The notes: generated by a model not told the origin, from the letters alone. DNA of 64,000 nucleotides from Fusarium oxysporum f. sp. lycopersici 4287 (GCF_000149955.1 NC_030999.1:230068-294067); one strand, 5' to 3'; positions 1-11,110 are shown, numbered from the stretch's first letter. Made by a program: numbers and translations.

Positions 1-1015
1 CATCGGGCGGTCGCGCAGGGGGCGATAGTCGGTATGGTTGATTACGCTACAGGGTAGTATCTTGCGTAGCTGCATGATTGCGTGTGCTGGAGCCGGAGTG
101 TCGGCGCTAGGATCAATATAAAATGTATAGTCGACCATCTTAGGAACAGTGTTCTTCTTCAGGTACTCCTTGATGAGTTTTGCAGTTGTGCTTTTGCTGT
201 TAGCTTCGGAGTTGAGTCTGTCAAAGAAGAACTTGCCAGTTCATTACACCGACGAGTTTTTGCTGACGTCTTGGGCCATAGATGGCTCTATGTAGCAATG
301 GAAAGTGAACGCTACCGTTCCACGATGCTTCTGGATGTGAGTATTGTTGACATTCTCTTGCCTCGTTGACAATTTGTTCAACTTCATCAATCAAGGGCGT
401 ATATCCGATTGCATCACGGATATTTGGATCCGCAAACATGAAATCTTGAAAAGTGCGGAACGATCGATCTGTTTTTGACCGTTCTTTTAATTCAGCCTAT
501 TCTCGGTAAGCATGTGGTACATGTTCATGTCTCGAGGGATTCACCTTGAGGCTTTGAGAGATGATGCCAATGCCGCTATTACAACTACTCATCTCTGTAA
601 GGAATTCATAGAGCTCGTCCGGAATCTCGGGATTGTCGATAGACAGCTGACGATTCCACTTGAAATCTGATAGTTCAAGGGCATCCATCTGCTTGGAGGG
701 CGACGAGCGGCCTGAGGTCTGCGATTGAGAATCAGCTGACACCAATGTTGTTTGACCTCGGCGCAGCATTGAGTTGGCCCTAGGCGTCTCTAGAATCCCG
801 TTTGTTACATCCTCTTCATCTTCCTCGGATGGGCCAACTCGTTGTCTCTTTGCTGAATGTTCTGACATATTGCGTTTACGCTTGCGACAGGTGCTCTGAG
901 TACCAGGCGGGCTGAGTGAATGATGTTGTTGCGTTAGCTGAACACCCTTGCAATCAGATCTGTGGCAATCTGGTTGTGTTTTTGAGAGCCAGTCAATTAT
1001 TCTGTAGTCTCTCAT
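1..1015 (-). CDS. PD-(D/E)XK nuclease-like protein, 5' part (runs off left edge)
   Basis: Three exons can be read on the minus strand: 1015-545, 496-237 and 190-1, and the gene continues past base 1. The chosen ATG is at 1015; the codon at 1021 is TTG. Intron 1 (544-497, GTGAAT..TAG) joins in phase 0. Intron 2 (236-191) has a GC donor (GCAAGT) and a CTAAC branch site eight bases before its AG. With both removed, one frame reads RIIDWLSK, an acidic/basic low-complexity stretch (GRSSPSKQ), IPDELYEFLTEM, ASWNGSVHFPLL, NCTTAKLIKEYL, MVDYTFYIDP and VINHTDYRPLRDRP. This order matches the fungal PDDEXK-like family common in Fusarium accessory regions, as I know it. The catalytic E-x-K normally follows shortly after and would lie off the window. 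Nuclease activity is an inference from the family. No frameshift is visible in the part present. Confidence 0.72.
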
Positions 1016-2361
1016 TTGCAATGCTCGCGAATCTCGGTGATATGCGCCGTCTTCTCGATAGTCGCTCTTTTGTTGTCATTTGTTGTTTTGGTTTGCATGT
1101 GTTGTTTTCGCCACGTTGTCCTTATCTTATCTCATGTCCCCACAATTTCTTCTTCCATCCCCGTGGTGACGCAATCTGCGCATCGTGCCTTAGTCAGCCT
1201 TTCGTTTCAAAAAGATTTAGCATGTAAATTTCATTGGTCAGTGCATTTCGTGATGCAGTAATGCTGCTAGAATGAATCTTGTCACAACATATCAAAGAGA
1301 ACCTCTGCGCTTAGCATGAGTCAAGCGAACTCGTTTCACTCTGGATGAGGAAACGGAACAGGTTTTGCAGACCATCACATTCCGAAATCAGACACCCTGA
1401 GAGGTAGCTTCCCAGGCCATCTGTATGGTGAGAGCAACCCATTTCTGGCGTACATCGAGTGTCTCCCTTCCTAGAACTACCAACGTCATGTGGTTTACTG
1501 AATAGTGCTTGGCATTAGACTCAATGAACTTCTCCCTCAGTAGGATCAACTATGACTACAAGTGCATGAGAAAAATCGTTGAGGTGCGGGATACAGGGTA
1601 TCTCGGCAGGCTCCGGCAGAAAGGCTTGCCTGGTTCAGACTACGCATCGTGCATTATTGATGAACCTAGAGCGGGAAATGAAAGAAATTGAATTCACTGG
1701 AGCAGACACTGCCCTGAAAGTTGATCAACTAAGGGATACGAGTCGCAAATATGCCACGCAGGCTTCCCACTAGCTGCATTCGAGAAATGATAGGTATAGG
1801 CCAATGTGTTATTTGTAGCTGGAGACTGAGTTTTCACAAATTAATGTAGACATATTCCGTAACTTAGAGAGTAGATCGCATCCCAGGCTGATCGCTATGG
1901 CATGTTTGAGACACTTAGGCTAAGTGCAGCAGGCTTTACGCAAGTAGCGAAAAGGTATTGCTTCAATTCAAGCAGTATAAGAAGCTCCATTTCCTCCGGC
2001 AAGGCAATCCAACTCAACACCACAAACAACCAAAATCCCAGGATGACAGAACCGAGAAGACCAGTCTTCAGTAGTGCTAGCTCCTACATAACTGAAGTCC
2101 GTAGATATATCTCAGAATCCAACATTGACCTAGATGACACGTATGGCGGAGTCATGGGCGCTGAGGTGGGAGGGTGGATTGGATAATGTTTTAAGCCACT
2201 AGAAGGTTGAACCCGGTGGAGCAGAGCCGCGCCTAGCTGCCTTCTGTCCTTATTCCTCTTGGTTCTGCACCATCAATGTCACCGAACAACTACTCCGACC
2301 AGAAGAGGATTCAGCACAACCTCGAACATCCGCGCGCAACCATTACGGCAAAAAGTCACCC
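1016..2361. other. Intergenic; no gene recognised
   Basis: Only short frames without recognisable motifs are present, for example 1509-1691 and 1902-2186. The region probably holds the promoters of the diverging PDDEXK-like gene (minus) and PAQR gene (plus). No repeat shared with the rest of the window was noticed. Confidence 0.5.
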
Positions 2362-3414
2362 ATGGCCAATCCATCGCCAGAACCCCGGACCGTCGCATTG
2401 CACGATATTCCCCAGTGGCGGCAAGGAAACAAGTACATCCTCGCCGGCTATCGGCCTATGAAAGCAAACTATCCACAAGTTATCAAAAGTCTGAGTTTCT
2501 TGCACAATGAGACCTGGAACGTATACACCCATTTGATCGGCGCTGTGCTGCTGCCACCCTATGCGACCGCCATTCTCCGAACCATCTCTGGGCCGCAGTA
2601 CATTGACGTCACAAGAATCGATTTTATCATGTTCAACATCTTCTTCTGTTCGGCCGAGAGCTGCCTGAGTTCTAGCGCCGTGTATCATCTCATCGGAAGT
2701 CACTCACATGAGGCGGAACTGCTCTGGCATCGGAGGGATTTGATAGGGATCGTCATCCTCACTGTTGGCACTTTCATCCCTGGGATCTACTATATCTTCT
2801 ACTGCGACCCAATTCTGCAGAAGATTCATTGGATTATTGTTTGTCATTCGGGCCATTTGGACACACTCTCGGTCGTGAGAGGGTGACAAGTCTTCGACGC
2901 ATGCTAACCAAGTTTCTAGGTTGTTTTTTGCGGATCTGCAACAGCGGCTCTCATCTCCATACCCAAGTTCAGGACGTTGCGGTGGCGTAAGGCGAGGGTC
3001 AGCGCCTACGTGGCGCTCGGTGCGTCCGCTCTTATCCCCTTACTGCACGGCGTGCAGGTCTATGGGCTAGAATATATGCTCGAGTATTCGGGCATGAAAT
3101 GGTACCTTGTGGAGCTCCTTCTGTACGGAGGAGGCTGCGGCATTTATGCAGTACGAACACTTTCTTTTCCCTTCCCCTCCGGCCTTTCCGTGATGAGGCA
3201 GATATCTGACCTAGGAGTGCAGTTCCGTATCCCTGAGCGCATTGCACCAGGTCATTTCGACATCTGGTTCAGCTCACATCAGATCTTCCATATATCAATT
3301 CTATGCGCCATATGTGTGAATGTGATTGCGCTGATGGAGGCTTTCACAGCGTGCCATACGTTGGACATATGCTATATTCAGTCTGTTCATCAAGCTAGGG
3401 GCACAAGGTTGTAG
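2362..3414 (+). CDS. PAQR / HlyIII (adiponectin-receptor-like) membrane protein
   Basis: Exons are 2362-2838, 2920-3150 and 3223-3414. Intron 1 (2839-2919) ends GCTAACCAAGTTTCTAG. Intron 2 (3151-3222) is GTACGA..GTGCAG with a CTGAC branch site; it is a multiple of three and has no stop, so its removal is inferred from family alignment. The spliced product of about 299 aa reads HDIPQWRQGN, GYRP, LHNETWNVYTHLIGA, several hydrophobic segments, FRIPERIAPGHFDIW, SSHQIFHISIL and SHTLDIC-like CHTLDIC. These are hallmarks of the fungal PAQR/Izh family, which has seven membrane spans and conserved His residues near the C-terminus. Known members act in membrane and zinc/sterol homeostasis; the role here is not known. 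No inactivating change was seen. Confidence 0.85.
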
Positions 3415-4992
3415 GGGCTGAGGTTCAGGACCAGGGGCTCAATGTAACACTTGGTCCATACCACCACTGCATTGCGATGGTCCTTTTGGTCGATACAGAT
3501 GACAAAAATGCGTTTTTGTCAGCTGTTCTTCATTACCACTATCTATTGAAACTCACGTATTTATATTCATATACGTTTAGCCATATCAGCTAGCTTCTCT
3601 ATTCATAGGCACCATAGCGAATCTATGGTCCCCGGCAAAACTGAGAAGCTTAAGAGGCTCAAGCATGATTGTAGTTTTCTGGAAGCAGCTGTTATATGTA
3701 CCAAATGCGGTCTTGCTCTGAGTCTTAAACGCACATGGGCTAAAGAACAATCGAGGAGGCCGGAGACATTGCCAGCCTCCATAGGACATCTCAACAACAC
3801 GTCATATTCACCAACCCAGATCAAGCTAGATCGCAATTACCATCTTCATCTCCCCCGCCTATCTCACAGTCGGCAGTGGAATATGGCTCGTCGCCACCAT
3901 TCTTTAGCTACAATGGGGGTATAAAATTGCCTTTGGAGGATTTCTATTACCTTCAGCCTACAGGAGGGCTCAACGAGTCGTACAAACCTGTTTTACGGTT
4001 CGCTCATGGTGTATGGCCACCTGGATCTGGCCGATCTCGTCGTCGCAAATATTCTCCCGCTCGAGGGTAATGTAGCCAAAGATGATGATGAGAGTACGGA
4101 TATGCCGAATACTAAGACATGAGCGAAATTCGATGCTGCAGGGGTAAATGGCCATGATATTTGGCAGCGTTGATGGGTTAATTGAGGATTACATGTAGTC
4201 GAAAGGACGCAAGGGTTGAAATGTAGCCATTGCCATAAATTAGAGGGGGTCTTTATGATGGGACATACTAGCATCTCTATAATATACGGAGTATTGATTT
4301 AGGTCTACCTACAAGGGAAGGTCCTTAACGATGTAATGTCACCGACGCCTATGATGTTTGGTCATGGAGCGCGCCATTATTTCTAGATCCCTCAACTTTC
4401 CCTTATTTACTTAAGTCGCTTGGCTAATGCTTAGCAATTGACGCCAGAACCGTTCGAGGAGACCTTCTTCCTTACGGAGTATATGTTGCGACTTTATTAA
4501 GGCTATCCTGATCCTGGTCTCTGTACAGGGTAGCAGGAGAGATCTCGCGATGGGGCGGCTGGTCCGAGCGTGGGCGTTCCACTTGGGCTCGCTTTCTCGG
4601 ACCTGCACCATTCCTCCCTGCAAGCAACAGTAGCAACAACAACAGCGACTACGTCCGTGCCAGTGACTGACCTGTAGCAGATCATAGTCATTGACGTCCC
4701 GCGCTGAGTTATCCAGTAGGTGCCTGTCCTGATCTTCTGATGCGTGGTGTCTGGAGCGACGCGTCCCAAGAGATTGACCACTGACATCCTCGGGCTCCAC
4801 CACGCTCGCCCCACCTTTCCTCCATCATAACTCCAGCTTTCTCTTCTTCTGCAAGCAGTCTCTTCTTTCGACGCGGCTGCTTCCCCCCCGCTTCTCTATC
4901 TAGATCAAAGTTCCTTCGTCACGTTTCCATTACGCAGCCAGGTACGTGTTGACCTTGCTTGCGCTTGTTTGCCCAACTGATCGATCGCATGG
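3415..4992. other. Intergenic; nothing recognised
   Basis: Short frames on both strands (for example 3876-4070 plus and 4411-4803 minus) contain low-complexity stretches and no convincing motif. The 4.8-4.95 kb part is pyrimidine-rich and could be a promoter or leader for something to the right, but no gene can be assigned. Confidence 0.4.
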
Positions 4993-5492
4993 TTAGTAGA
5001 CGGAACTCCCTCTACAGAGCTGAACGATGAGATGGTCCGCGATCAGTACACTAGCCAATTCGGGAGACAAGTACATGTTTGTGGCCCGAATGGTGCCATC
5101 ATAGGCTACCTGGAGAGTATGTTGAACGAATACACAATGATACGAGCTAAGAATTTGTAGTACATCGATCAGGACCCGAAAACCCCTGACAGGCTGGAAC
5201 AAATACAATGGAAACCATAAAAGAGGTTTGTTTGCAAGTACTTGTCACTCGATGACACTGGAAGAAATTGTACCTCTAGTTTGGCTGATGTAACCTACCT
5301 CAGGTACTCTCGCCAGTCTGATCCAACATTGTGATACGCCCAAGTCAGTGGCGTAAAGCTCACCTTCCTCAGTACACCTCCTGAAGAAAAGACTCGGTCC
5401 AGTCGTTGGGTTCTCGTGGCTAGACCTATCGGGATCATATTCCATCGCACAGAAGAATCTTCTTAACAGTATGTCGTATTTCAGTGGAATAA
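4993..5492. other. Left half of an unidentified host sequence interrupted by copia element 1
   Basis: Protein-like segments can be read on either strand. On plus, 5021-5116 (acceptor CTACAG before it, donor GTATGT after it) reads ELNDEMVRDQYTSQFGRQ and onward. On minus, 5280-5490 reads VIPLKYDILLRRFFCAMEYD and onward. The plus-strand sequence just left of the LTR, CTTAAC..TATTTCAG, resembles a 3' splice site, which would place a plus-strand exon across the insertion point. I cannot decide the strand and recognise no family. Confidence 0.3.
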
Positions 5493-5497
5493 CATAA

Positions 5498-5676
5498 TGT
5501 CGCAGGCCGGGCATGGTCTCAATGATCCTCAGGAACAACAGCCCTTAGTAATCAAGCTGGGTGATTTAAAGTAAAACCTGTGGGATGGAATACCCCACAC
5601 TGAAGATAGAACCAATCAACTCACTACTGCTGCTCATCATATTCACTCTAACCCTTTAAGCACGCTCAGTGCGACA
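5498..5676 (+). repeat. 5' LTR of copia element 1
   Basis: It begins TGTCGCAGG and ends AGTGCGACA. No difference from the 3' copy at 10932-11110 was found on reading. Being the 5' LTR it should contain the promoter; an ATTTAAAG-like AT-rich stretch sits mid-LTR. Confidence 0.95.
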
Positions 5677-5689
5677 GTTATGAGCCCGG
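5677..5689 (+). promoter_or_regulatory. Primer-binding site matching the anticodon arm of initiator tRNA-Met
   Basis: The sequence directly after the LTR, GTTATGAGCCCG, is the reverse complement of CGGGCTCATAAC. That is the initiator-methionine anticodon stem-loop as known in fungi. Use of an internal (half-molecule) tRNA-iMet site rather than the tRNA 3' end is established for Drosophila copia and Ty5-type elements. Element 2 has the same motif at 30585. Confidence 0.8.
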
Positions 5690-5994
5690 AGACTCTTTCG
5701 CTACGTCGCACGCGATATTTATCACCATTACCAGCTTTCCTGTCAACCTGGACGCAATGAAATCTTTCTTCCGACAGGAAATTCTCTTCAGAGAAACCGG
5801 AACGAAGTTGGACCGGTTGCATTATGCTTACTGCGGGGTTCATCACCAGCCGCGAAAGCAGCAACTACAGAGAAGACTCAGAAAAACTGATATTTTCATA
5901 ATGATTTCAATAAAAAAGGAAGCTAACGCATTAAATAGAAGTCAACTAAAAAGTGAAGTTAACATTGCCTTTACCAAAAATCATCAAACACAAG

Positions 5995-8900
5995 ATGTCG
6001 ATCAAAGACCATAACCTCGCTATGCTCAACGCCCGTGAAGACTGGACGAACTGGATTAATTCTATCGAGGACCTTGCCGTGCGTAATGATGTCTGGAACT
6101 ATTGTGATCCAGAAGGGATCGAAAACCTGGTCTTTACTGCGACCAAACCATCAGACTCAGCGAGCAAGGATACGATCCAGAAATACCACAGCCTCCAGGC
6201 TATCTACGAGAGCGAGAAGAAGAAATATGACAAGGTCTCTGATCGCATCGACCTCACGGTGTGCCAGGAGTTCAAGCAACACTACCTCGGAATCCATGAC
6301 GTCCGCGGCAAACTCATCGCGCTGGCTGATAGCATCCAACCCACTGCGAAAGATCAGAAGCAGAATGTCAGGACCGAGTTCGAATCGCTTAAGAAAGGCC
6401 CTGGCAACACTAGTCTTGACAAATGGCTTAGCCGCTGGCCTGCTCTCGTCAGCAACGCCAAGCGTTACAAGATCGAGAATCTCAGCGAGTCACAGATTTG
6501 TGATGCGTTCATTGAAGCATCTCGTGAAGTCAACCCACCGTTCTACAACTACATGAAGTCCAAAGAAGCTCAGGTTGAGAACGAGAAGAACCTCATCAGG
6601 GAGGCAGCAAAAGCAATGGAGAAGATCTCAAACGCTTTTCTCACCGCGCTTAACGAGATTAACCCTGACCATGCCAGTAACGGCTCTATCACCGTTGCAA
6701 GCTCGGCTGATTCTGAAGAGGACGAAAATGATCAAAATGATGATGCCACTATTGTTCAGAAAGCTCAGAATACAACGAACAGAGCTCTCAGGACCTTCCG
6801 CAAGCTCAACCCAACCCTCTCCGAGAAGAAGATCACGATCGGATTCTGTATTAGGCAATTCAGAACAATGGCACCACCGAAGGAGAACGCTACTAGGGGA
6901 CGAGCAGCCCATGCCACATTCCAAGATAGGAAGCATGACTATGGCTGGGACTCGCAAAACGAGGAGAGCCAGCCCCAGCAGAAAAGACAGCGAACACAAC
7001 CTTCATCTTCGAGCACAAACCCTCAACAGTGCGTCTGTGGCATGTCTCACAAGTATGCTGACTGCTACTACCTAAATCCTTCGAAGGCACCAGAAGGATG
7101 GACACCAGCCATCCAAGTCCAATCGAAAGTCATCACTGCAGTCAAAGGGAGCAGGAGGCTTCGGACAAACATCGAAAAGAACTTTAGGAGAAACAAGATC
7201 AACCTACCTAAGTTCTGGCAGTCTGACAGTACGGAGAATCAACACAAGACTCCGACAGAAGACGAGACTTCAAACACTGCTGCCGCGTTACCACGCAAAT
7301 CAAGAGCTGCATTTGTTACGTCAAAGTTCGCACTCAGCACAACCGCAAAAGACGAGTACGGCGACTGCTTTCGACTCGATAACTGCGCGGATACGCATGT
7401 CTGCAATGACCTATCTCGCTTCACTAAATACAAGCCTCTGGAAAATGAAGTCATCGAGTTTGGCGACTCAGGCACATACATCACGGGTGTCGGCAATGTC
7501 ACAGTCCATGTTGATACCCCATCGGGTCCAGGCTTAATCCAGATCGAGAATGTTGCCCATGTTCCCGGATTCCACTGGAACCTCATCAACACGCACTCTC
7601 TCGAACAACAAGGCCTCTATTTTAATACTAGGACCTGTTGGATGGAGTATTCGGATGGATCAAATGCCTTCAAGGCAACAAAGTATGGTGCTTTCCGAGT
7701 GGTCGAACCTTGCATGAAGGACGCTGTCTTCAAGGCAAAGTCGCACCAAGAGGCTGTGAAGTCATTTGCAATGGCGACCAAGTCGAGAACACCTCAAGTG
7801 GCAATAGCATCTATGGATATCTGGCACGCAAGGCTTGGCCATATCCGTAAGGAAGCTCTCGAACACGTGCCTCAAGTAGTCGAAGGAGTCGCACTTGGCA
7901 CTCACGACTTTGAACGAAAATCTGAGCTTTGTCCCGAATGCCAACTCGGACAGGCGCACCAGCAAATCTCACGTGTACCAACCTGGAGGGGAACCTACCC
8001 TTTTGAAAGGATACATCTCGACCTTGTCGATATGGAGGAAGCCTTCAACGCCGACTCCTGGGTCGCTCACTTTTATTGCGACCACTCGGCTTACCACGTA
8101 TCCTTCAATCTCCCGAACAAGGCTCAAGAGGAACTCCTGTCGGCTACGCAAGAGTTTCTCGCCATTACAAACGACAACTGGGGTTTCACTACGCGGTACA
8201 TCCGATCAGATGGCGAGAAAGGTCTGGGTAAGAAATGGAAGCATTTCATTACAATGAAAGGAATCATCTTCAATCCATCTCCACCAGATACGCCAGATCA
8301 GAACGGTCCTGCCGAACGTTCTGGGGGGGTGATCATGACTATCGCTCGCAAGCTTCGAATACAGGGAAATCTACCTCAGAAACTCTGGCCCTACATCGTT
8401 GCTCATGCTACCCGCCTCCTCAATCGCATCCCGGTTCAACGAAAACAATGGCAAACTCCGTTTGAGATGGTTCATGGCAGAAAGCCGAACCTCTCACATC
8501 TCAAAATCATTGGCTCTCTCGCCTATGTATTGATCAAGAACAAGAAAGCTCGTCCGGCCAGAGCGAAACTACAAGAAAACGCGCTCACGGGATGGCTTGT
8601 CGGATTCGACGCAACTAATATCCACAAAGTTTGGATTCCACACCTCGATCGTGTTATTGTATCTCGTGATGTTCAAATTGACGAGAAAGTCATGTACGAT
8701 CCACAGCTTGCCACAACTCGTCCTGAATCAGGACAGGCTCTCGCCATTACGGTCAACGAAGTTGATCTGGACGAAGAAGATGTTGAGCCATTGCCTATCA
8801 CGGAGGATATAGCAACATCAGTTCCTGTTTCGATCCAAACAGAAGTAGAGCCACCTCCACTAGGGTTGCTTCTCACACCACAAAGCTCACCTGAACGAGC

Positions 8901-10917
8901 AACAGCAGGGGAAATACAGGTTGAACAGCCAGACGTGTTGCGGCCCCCGAATCAAGCAGCTCTCCATCAAGCATCATCGCATCCTCGGACAAATATGGCA
9001 GGAGAAGAGGCGCCCAGAAAGGAAGGAACAACGGACGCCGAGGTGCTCCAGAACCTTCGGACAACTTCTGGGAGAAACATCAAACTGTCTCAGAAAGGTC
9101 AGGATGCAATCGAAACACTCAAACCGCGCTCCACCCTACATCGAGTTCAGAAGCGAGCACGAAGACAGGCATACGCTCTACGACTGGAACGCGCGAAGCT
9201 GGGACATCAGATCGCCCACGCCTTCGCAGCTGCACGGTCAATCCGAATCCATCGGAGGGACCTGCTACCACCACCTGAATTCTGGCATCAACTAAAACGG
9301 CACCCTGAGAGAGAAGGCTTCAAACGAGCTGCAGGCGCCGAGATCAACTCACTCAAGGAGAAGAAATCCTTTCAACTAGTTGATTGTCCAGAAGGCAAAC
9401 AGATACTGCCGCTCAAATGGGTCTTTACCTACAAACTGGATGATACAGGACATCTCATTCGTCACAAAGCCCGCATCTGTGTCAGAGGTGATCTTCAGCA
9501 CCATTCTGGTGAAGATATCTACGCAGCAACCGGTGCTTATCGAAGCTTCCGGATTCTGATGGCTCTCGTCTGTGCGTTTGGGCTGATATGTCACCAAGTT
9601 GACTTCAAGAACGCCTTCGTCAACGCTGAAATGGACGAGGAGATCTACACCACATGCCCACCGGGATATGGTCAATCAGGAAAGGTCTGGAGACTGCTCA
9701 AAGCGCTCTATGGTCTGCGTAAGTCACCAAAACTGTGGTACCATGAACTTGTACGGTTCCTCAAAGACCTGGGATTTGAACAATGCCCAGATGAACCATG
9801 CATTCTCATTAACAACGAGACTCATCTTGTCTTGTTTCTTTACGTCGATGATCTTCTCATCATCGCACAATCTGACTACCTCCAACAAGTCAACGAATTC
9901 AAAGCAGCAGTAAACGGCAAATACGGGATTAAGGATTTGGGAGAAGCAATCACCTTCCTCAACATCAGGATCCTTCGAGATACCAAGGCCAAGAAGCTCT
10001 GGATCTGCCAGGATGGATATATCGACAAACTTTGTAACAAGTTCGGGATCGACAAATCAATGAGAACGACAACTCCTCTCATTCCGTCGTACCGTCCCCA
10101 ACCTTTCGAAGGACAGGCCACTATTCGACAGATAACAGAGATGCAAGAAAAGGTAGGATCAGTTCTGTATGCGGCAGTAGTAACAAGACCAGATGTCTCC
10201 TATGCAGCTAGCCAGTTAAGCCAATTCGCTATGAACCCTTCACCAGAGCACCTGCGGTATGCGAACAGAGTTCTCTCATATCTCCAGACCACACGGTACT
10301 ATGCCATCGAGTTCTCGGGCTCTGTGGATAAGGCCACAGCAGTAGAGACAGGCGATGATGAAGTACTACAGCAGTCAAGCGACGCATCGTTCGCGGATGA
10401 TCCAGAGACTCGAAGATCCACCCAGGGCTATCTCATGAAGTTGTTTAGCGGGGCAATCATGTGGCAGTCTTCAAAACAGAAGACTGTAACCACGTCAACG
10501 ACTGAAGCGGAACTGTTATCGCTGTCTCATACAGCGAGGGAGACAATAGCTCTATACCGACTGTTCGGTCAGATACAATTCGATCCAGAACACCAACCAC
10601 GCATCCTCTGTGACAATCAACAAACAGTGGGACTGGTCCAGAAAGAGAGACCACAACTAACATCAAAGTTAAGACACGTCGACATCCACAATTTTTGGCT
10701 AAGACAGATCCATCGAGACGGCAAAATTACAGTTCAATGGGTTCCAACAACAGACATGCCTGCAGATGGCTTCACAAAACCTCTTTCAGCAGAAAAGCAT
10801 TCTCACTTCGTGAAACAATTGGGTCTGGTTGATATCTCACTGCGGATTGATCCAGAACACGTTTCAGAGGAGGATATCGATCAGGATGATATGCAGATCT
10901 CATCTGATACAGACTGA
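5995..10917 (+). CDS. Gag-Pol polyprotein of copia element 1
   Basis: The frame is open for 1,640 aa from the ATG at 5995; the same frame extends up to an earlier ATG at 5953. Domains in order: a Gag region to about residue 330; an atypical zinc knuckle C346-x-C348-x3-H352-x4-C357; an aspartic protease with D462 in the unusual motif DNCADT; a GAG-pre-integrase region (WHARLGH, about 610); an integrase core with D676, D739 and E774 (D-x34-E); reverse transcriptase with YVDD at 1283-1286; and a copia RNase H from about 1460 (SDAS..D, then TTEAEL). The family replicates through cytoplasmic particles and integrates cDNA. No stop or frameshift interrupts the frame, which fits the identical LTRs. 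The protease and zinc-knuckle variants are the only oddities. Confidence 0.95.
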   Translation: MSIKDHNLAMLNAREDWTNWINSIEDLAVRNDVWNYCDPEGIENLVFTATKPSDSASKDTIQKYHSLQAIYESEKKKYDKVSDRIDLTVCQEFKQHYLGIHDVRGKLIALADSIQPTAKDQKQNVRTEFESLKKGPGNTSLDKWLSRWPALVSNAKRYKIENLSESQICDAFIEASREVNPPFYNYMKSKEAQVENEKNLIREAAKAMEKISNAFLTALNEINPDHASNGSITVASSADSEEDENDQNDDATIVQKAQNTTNRALRTFRKLNPTLSEKKITIGFCIRQFRTMAPPKENATRGRAAHATFQDRKHDYGWDSQNEESQPQQKRQRTQPSSSSTNPQQCVCGMSHKYADCYYLNPSKAPEGWTPAIQVQSKVITAVKGSRRLRTNIEKNFRRNKINLPKFWQSDSTENQHKTPTEDETSNTAAALPRKSRAAFVTSKFALSTTAKDEYGDCFRLDNCADTHVCNDLSRFTKYKPLENEVIEFGDSGTYITGVGNVTVHVDTPSGPGLIQIENVAHVPGFHWNLINTHSLEQQGLYFNTRTCWMEYSDGSNAFKATKYGAFRVVEPCMKDAVFKAKSHQEAVKSFAMATKSRTPQVAIASMDIWHARLGHIRKEALEHVPQVVEGVALGTHDFERKSELCPECQLGQAHQQISRVPTWRGTYPFERIHLDLVDMEEAFNADSWVAHFYCDHSAYHVSFNLPNKAQEELLSATQEFLAITNDNWGFTTRYIRSDGEKGLGKKWKHFITMKGIIFNPSPPDTPDQNGPAERSGGVIMTIARKLRIQGNLPQKLWPYIVAHATRLLNRIPVQRKQWQTPFEMVHGRKPNLSHLKIIGSLAYVLIKNKKARPARAKLQENALTGWLVGFDATNIHKVWIPHLDRVIVSRDVQIDEKVMYDPQLATTRPESGQALAITVNEVDLDEEDVEPLPITEDIATSVPVSIQTEVEPPPLGLLLTPQSSPERATAGEIQVEQPDVLRPPNQAALHQASSHPRTNMAGEEAPRKEGTTDAEVLQNLRTTSGRNIKLSQKGQDAIETLKPRSTLHRVQKRARRQAYALRLERAKLGHQIAHAFAAARSIRIHRRDLLPPPEFWHQLKRHPEREGFKRAAGAEINSLKEKKSFQLVDCPEGKQILPLKWVFTYKLDDTGHLIRHKARICVRGDLQHHSGEDIYAATGAYRSFRILMALVCAFGLICHQVDFKNAFVNAEMDEEIYTTCPPGYGQSGKVWRLLKALYGLRKSPKLWYHELVRFLKDLGFEQCPDEPCILINNETHLVLFLYVDDLLIIAQSDYLQQVNEFKAAVNGKYGIKDLGEAITFLNIRILRDTKAKKLWICQDGYIDKLCNKFGIDKSMRTTTPLIPSYRPQPFEGQATIRQITEMQEKVGSVLYAAVVTRPDVSYAASQLSQFAMNPSPEHLRYANRVLSYLQTTRYYAIEFSGSVDKATAVETGDDEVLQQSSDASFADDPETRRSTQGYLMKLFSGAIMWQSSKQKTVTTSTTEAELLSLSHTARETIALYRLFGQIQFDPEHQPRILCDNQQTVGLVQKERPQLTSKLRHVDIHNFWLRQIHRDGKITVQWVPTTDMPADGFTKPLSAEKHSHFVKQLGLVDISLRIDPEHVSEEDIDQDDMQISSDTD

Positions 10918-10931
10918 AATCTGGGGGGGTG

Positions 10932-11110
10932 TGTCGCAGGCCGGGCATGGTCTCAATGATCCTCAGGAACAACAGCCCTTAGTAATCAAGCTGGGTGATT
11001 TAAAGTAAAACCTGTGGGATGGAATACCCCACACTGAAGATAGAACCAATCAACTCACTACTGCTGCTCATCATATTCACTCTAACCCTTTAAGCACGCT
11101 CAGTGCGACA
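10932..11110 (+). repeat. 3' LTR of copia element 1
   Basis: Identical on reading to the 5' LTR at 5498-5676. It is preceded by the polypurine tract CTGGGGGGGTG and followed by the target duplication CATAA. Confidence 0.95.

Larger units (their letters stand above)
5498..11110 (+). mobile_element. Complete Ty1/copia LTR retrotransposon (copia element 1)
   Basis: The element is 5,613 bp. Its 179-bp LTRs (5498-5676 and 10932-11110) look identical base for base. The insertion is flanked by a perfect 5-bp target-site duplication CATAA (5493-5497 and 11111-11115). LTR ends are TGTCGCA..TGCGACA, a 7-bp inverted repeat. A primer-binding site follows the 5' LTR and a G-rich polypurine tract (about 10921-10931) precedes the 3' LTR. 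One long uninterrupted gag-pol frame carries all copia domains. Identical LTRs and an open frame indicate a very recent insertion, and the element may still be active. Confidence 0.97.

Noticed and set aside
221..250. Apparent frameshift in the PDDEXK-like gene
   Set aside because: Explained by a 46-nt GC-AG intron that restores the conserved NCTTA motif.
4411..4814. Cysteine-run minus-strand frames (CCCCYCCLQ)
   Set aside because: The Cys run comes from a CAA/CAG-type trinucleotide repeat on the plus strand; no protein family or splice context.
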